This document shows positions 59,831-64,000 of a DNA stretch of 64,000 nucleotides, in pieces. Numbering within the stretch: position 1 is the first letter of the stretch; each line of letters starts with the position of its first letter. The position numbers were made by a program, and so were the translations under genes. Below the pieces are notes generated by a model that ran no database searches, had not been told where the DNA came from, and was given only the letters and a program-made list of their open reading frames with translations. The DNA lies in assembly GCF_048569485.1 (NCBI RefSeq), contig NC_134353.1, positions 707,909,341-707,973,340 of the forward strand, in the 5' to 3' direction. The stretch comes from Anomaloglossus baeobatrachus. Its lineage: Eukaryota > Chordata > Amphibia > Anura > Aromobatidae.

Positions 59831-61365
59831 ATGTCGTCCACAAGGAGCAAAGCTACTAAGGCACAGGTTTTTTTCGCGGCCTGTACCTCTTGTGGGGCTA
59901 TGTTGCCTGCGGGATCCACCTACCCTCACTGTGAGCAATGCTCGACTCCTGCCTCGCTTGCTCAGCCGGAGCCTCGGGCACTTGTAGGCCCCTCGGCTCA
60001 TGTAGATCCCCCTGAGCAGTCTGCAGGGACAGAGTCACCGTCGTTGGCCTCTTTCGCTGAGAAACTCTCCCAGTCACTTTCTCAATCCATTGCACAGTCT
60101 ATGGACAAATGGTCATCTAAGCTCCTGGAGGCTTTGCAGTCCAGACCGGGCCCTTCACAGGCCCCAGCCCCTGTCAGCTTGTCTCCTCCAGGCCCCTCTC
60201 GGTCCGCGCCGCAGCGCGCTCCCAGGTTAGACCCTAGGTCTCAGGCGGAGGACTCCTGCCCAGACCGCAGTCCCAGACCGGCTAAGCGGCCTCGCTGGGA
60301 CTCTTCCCCGGTTTCCTCACGCTGCTCGGGATCCCAGCTTGAGGACTCTCAGGAAGACTAGGCGGACGTGGGAGCTCAGGGCTCTGACCCTGACTTCGCC
60401 CTTAACCTTGATACACCTGAGGGGGACGCCTTAGTAAATGATCTTATCTCGTCCATCAACCAGGTGTTGGATCTCTCACCCCCGCCTCCTCCTGTAGAAG
60501 AGTCGGCTTCTCAGCAGGAGAAACACCAATTTCGGTTCCCCAAACGTACGCGCAATACGTTTTTTGATCACTCTAACTTCAGGGATGCTGTCCAGAAGCC
60601 CAGAGCGGTCCCGGACAAGCGCTTTGCTAAACGGCACACTGACACGCGTTATCCCTTTCCACCTGAAGTCGTTAAGGGCTGGGCACACTCTCCCAAGGTG
60701 GATTTTCCAGTCTCCAGATTGGCTACTAGGTCCGTTGTGTCTGTTGCCGATGGCTCATCCCTGAAGGATGCCACTGACAGACAGAGCTCTTGGTGAAGTC
60801 CATCTATGAGGCCACGGGCGCGTCTTTCGCCCCGGCCTTTGCGGCTGTGTGGGCTCTCCAAGCAATCTCGGCTTGTCTGACTGAGATTAATGCTGTCACA
60901 CGGAATTCTGCTCCGCATGTTTCATCTTTGACCTCTCAGGCATCAGCCTTTTCGTCCTACGCCATGAACGCCGTCCTGGACTCCGCTAGCCGTACGGCTG
61001 TAGCATCTGCTAACTCCGTGGCAGTCCGCAGGGCCATGTGGCTGCGCGAATGCAAAGCAGACTCTGCTTCCAAAAGGTTCTTAACTGGTTTGCCTTTTTC
61101 TGGCGACCGTTTATTTGGCGAACGATTGGATGAGATTATTAAGGAATCCAAGGGAAAGGACTCCTCCTTACCCCAGTCCAAACCTAAGAGACCTCAGCAG
61201 AGAAAAATCCAATCGAGGTTTCGGTCCTTTCGTCCCTCCGCCAAGCCCCAATCCTCTTCGTCCAACAGGCCGGAGAAAGGCCAGAGGAACTCCTATGCAT
61301 GGCGGTCCAAGTCACGTCCCCAAAAGGCCGCAGGAGGCACTGCCTCCAAGACGGCCTCCTCATGA
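59831..61365 (+). pseudogene. DIRS copy 3 part: gag-like region
   Basis: It starts MSSTRSKATKAQ and keeps the four-cysteine cluster (CTSCG ... CEQC) and the basic C-terminus of copies 1 and 2 but differs in its middle. It is broken in a few places. It is treated as a fossil. Confidence 0.7.
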
Positions 61366-61439
61366 CTCTCGGCCTCCCCTAGCCACATCCTCGGTCGGTG
61401 GCAGGCTCTCCCGCTTTGGCGACGCCTGGTGGCCACATG

Positions 61440-62522
61440 TTCAAGACCGATGGGTGAGAGACATTCTGTCTCATGGTTACAGGATAGAGTTCAGCTCCCG
61501 ACCTACGGCTCGTTTCTTCAGAACCTCTCCGCCCCCCGCACAGGCCGACGCACTTTTTCAGGCACTGGCCGCTCTAAAGATCGAAGGAGTTGTGATTCCC
61601 GTTTCCCGTTACCCATCAGGAACGTGGTCGCGGATTTTACTCCAACTTGTTCGTGGTGCCAAAAAAGGACGGGTCATTCCGTCCCGTTCTGGACCTCAAA
61701 CTACTCAACAGACATGTGAGAACCAGACGGTTTCGGATGGAATCTCTCCGCTCGGTCATCGCCTCGATGTCACAAGGAGACTTCCTAGCATCGATCGACA
61801 TCAAGGATGCTTATCTCCATGTGCCGATCGCACCCGAACATCAACGTTTCCTGCGTTTCGCTATCGGAGACGAACACCTCCAGTTCGTGGCATTGCCTTT
61901 CGGCCTGGCGACAGCCCCACGGGTCTTCACCAAAGTCATGGCATCCGTCGTGGCGGTCCTGCACTCTCAGGGCCACTCGGTGATCCCCTACTTAGACGAT
62001 CTCCTAGTCAGGGCCCCTTCTCGGGTGGCGTGTCAACAAAGCCTTACCGTCGCTCTGGCGACTCTCCAGCAGTTCGGGTGGATCATCAATTTCCCGAAAT
62101 CCAAGTTGACACCGACCCAATCATTGACTTACCTCGGGATGGAGTTTCATACCCAGCCAGCGTTAGTCAAGCTACCGCGGGACAAACGGCTTTCTCTGCA
62201 GGCAGGGGTGCAATCACTTCTTCGGAGTCAGTCACACCCCTTAAGGCGCCTCATGCACTTCCTGGGGAAGATGGTTGCAGCTATGGAGGCAGTGCTGTTC
62301 GCGCAATTCCATCTACGGCCACTCCAATGGGACATTCTTCACAAATGGGACAAGAGTGCGGCTTCCCTCGACAAGAACATCTCTTTCCCTTGCAACCAAA
62401 ACATCACTTCAGTGGTGGCTCCTACCCACATCTCTGTCTCGGGGAAAATCCTTCCTACCCCCAACCTGGGCTGTGGTCACCACGGACGCGAGCCTGTCAG
62501 GTTGGGGAGCGGTTTTTCTTCG
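61440..62522 (+). pseudogene. DIRS copy 3 part: partial reverse transcriptase
   Basis: The RT core (SIDIKDAYLHVPIAPEHQ, YLDDLLVRAP) is clear. It ends where copy 4 begins, just after the start of RNase H (TDASLSGWGA). It is a fossil part with breaks. Confidence 0.8.
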
Positions 62523-64000
62523 GCGCTCCATTGGGAGACCCAGACGATTGGTGTATAGCACTGCCCTCCGGAGGCCACACAAAGCATTACACTAAAAAGT
62601 GTAAGGCCCCTCCCCTTCTGGCTATACACCCCCAGTGGGATCACTGGCTCACCAGTTTTCTGCTTTGTGCGAAGGAGGTCAGACATCCACGCATAGCTCC
62701 ACTGTTTAGTCAGCAGCAGCTGCTGACTATGTCGGATGGAAGAAAAGAGGGCCCATACTAGGGCCCCCAGCATGCTCCCTTCTCACCCCACTTTTGTCGG
62801 GTGTTTGTTAAGGTTGAGGTACCCATTGCGGGTACGGAGGCTGGAGCCCACATGCTGTTTTCCTTCCCCATCCCCCTGAGGGGCTCTGAGGAAGTGGGAT
62901 CTTACAGGTCTCCAGGCACTGAGACCGGGCTCCATCCACAGACCCAGAGAACCTGCTGGATATGGAGCTGAGTATCGTCAGGGACAGGGCCCTGCTACAT
63001 GAAGGTACTCTGTGTCCCCGTACACATCGCGCACACACACACCAGCATTGCTGGGAGTGCTAGTGCGCCGGGGACAACAGCGCGGAGCGCTCGTGCTATT
63101 ATTCACGGCAGCTTTGCTGTGTGAATTTATGTATTGGGAACTGCCGCGCCGGCCGCTGCTGGGTGTTTTTTCACTGTGGCGCGGCTGGGACTTGTGGTGC
63201 GCCGGGGACTCTGCGCTGGCCGTGCACATAGGACGGCCGCGCTTATTACTCGAGTCCCCGGCTTTGCGGCCTAGTTTCCGTTTCGTTCCCGCCCCCAGCC
63301 CTGCCAGTCAGGGGAGAGGCGGGACGCTGTACAGAAAGTCAGCGCCGAGGGCTGGAGTCTGCTTTGCATTCTCCAGCCCCCTTCACTGGACACAGTGGGA
63401 CGCCGGTTTCCCGCTCTTGCCTTGGGCACGCCCACGGCACGCCCCTCGTCACACGAGCTGGAGAAGGACGCCGGCAGCCATTCCTGCAGTCCGAGCTGGA
63501 GAACGGAGTCAAGCTCTGGGCAACCAGTCACAGGACTCTGGCGACCACACACCCGCCTATAGGCGGGCGGTAAGCAGCACCTGAAGTGCTGACCCCACTA
63601 AATACCGCTGTGTCCATTTGTATTTTAGCTTACACTGCACTGTAGGTCGCTATTTTTGGCTATATGCCCTCTTAGATGGCGAGACAACAGCAGCAAAAAG
63701 CAGGGGTGCTAAGGCACAGGCTTTCTATGCTGCTTGTATTGCATGTGCTGAAGTGTTCATTTGTACTTATGCTTGTATGCTATACATTGCACTGTACGGT
63801 CGCTATTCTTGGCTATATTCTCCTAGAATGGCTAGACTACAGCAGCAAAAAAGCAAAGGTGCTAAGGCACAGTTTTTCTAGGCTGCTTGTATTGCATGTG
63901 CTGCAGTGTTCATTTGTACTTATGCTTGTATGCTATACATTGCACTGTACGGTCGCTACTCTTGGAGATATTCTCCTGGATGGCTAGTCTACAGCAGCAA
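62523..64000 (+). mobile_element. DIRS-type retrotransposon, copy 4 (runs off the window)
   Basis: A second DIRS left terminal repeat (GCTCCATTGGGAGACCCAGA onward, to about 62660) appears abruptly inside the RT/RNase H boundary of copy 3, in the same orientation, followed by leader sequence closest to copy 2. From about 63630 the start of the gag-like region is tandemly repeated. The rest lies beyond the right edge, so wholeness cannot be judged. Confidence 0.85.
63630..64000 (+). repeat. 153-bp tandem repeat at the start of the gag-like region of DIRS copy 4
   Basis: TACATTGCACTGTACGGTCG recurs at 63783 and 63936 (a diverged first copy at 63631), a period of 152-153 bp. GCTAAGGCACAG and the CAGCAGCAA stretch recur with it. 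The array continues to the window edge. Copies 1-3 have this segment once. Confidence 0.85.

Larger units (their letters stand above)
58677..62522 (+). mobile_element. DIRS-type retrotransposon, copy 3, interrupted by copy 4
   Basis: A plus-strand DIRS element of a more diverged subfamily. Parts: left terminal repeat (about 58681-58815), leader with a (TA)n run at 59660-59757, gag-like region (59831-61365, broken), and RT region (about 61440 onward) up to the point where copy 4 begins. RNase H, recombinase and the right terminal repeat are not seen before copy 4; they may lie beyond the window. It has a few breaks, so it is older than copies 1 and 2. Confidence 0.85.

Noticed and set aside
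54467-64000. SNAP29 exons 4 and 5
   Set aside because: I searched by eye for the linker and the Qc SNARE helix; nothing matched, so they probably lie beyond the window.

Overview
The window looks like gene-poor, repeat-dense chromosomal DNA of an anuran amphibian, probably a frog with a large genome. It holds the 5' halves of two conserved vertebrate genes in head-to-head arrangement. PI4KA (phosphatidylinositol 4-kinase III alpha) runs on the minus strand, with seven exons found between 24807 and 7139. SNAP29 (a Qbc-SNARE) runs on the plus strand, with exons at 25253-25492, 50837-51030 and 54381-54466. Both genes run off the window. About 445 bp separate the two start codons, and this gap carries two TGACGTCA palindromes and ETS-type sites, so it reads as a shared bidirectional promoter. 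From memory the same pairing is present on human 22q11. The frog assignment is an inference from the repeat content (several DIRS elements, Tc1, hAT, L2, an L1/Tx1-like LINE and many palindromic MITEs).

Layout. 1-6846: a Tc1-like transposon split by a full-length-looking DIRS retrotransposon (copy 1, minus strand). 7139-24807: PI4KA exons 7 to 1, with introns holding L2 LINE pieces, a candidate 1.1 kb DNA transposon, several MITEs, and a hAT element loaded with a 20-bp satellite that sits inside a palindromic MITE. 24808-25252: promoter. 25253-50836: SNAP29 exon 1 and its 25 kb first intron. The intron holds a run of abutting MITEs, a tRNA-derived SINE, and a nest at 29302-41049 (outer palindromic MITE > hAT > palindromic MITE > L1/Tx1 LINE > small MITE, with an inverted-duplicate Tc1 element and a 33-bp minisatellite also inside the hAT). 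It also holds a young DIRS copy 2 (42741-48814) and a decayed Tc1. 51031-58676: exons 2-3 and intron repeats. 58677-64000: DIRS copy 3, interrupted by DIRS copy 4, which continues past the end.

The two host genes are functionally unrelated in detail (PI4P synthesis at the plasma membrane; membrane fusion in autophagy and endocytic traffic) but plausibly share one regulatory region. All the remaining coding capacity belongs to transposable elements. I found no clearly new molecular system. The strongest unusual structures are the Tc1 inverted duplicate with two identical-type ends, the MITE family with conserved arms but exchanged cores, the two DIRS copies with matching inverted terminal repeats, and the deep nested insertion that gives a relative chronology. 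No computation was run. Exon edges were set by hand from splice consensus, reading frame and remembered human protein sequences.
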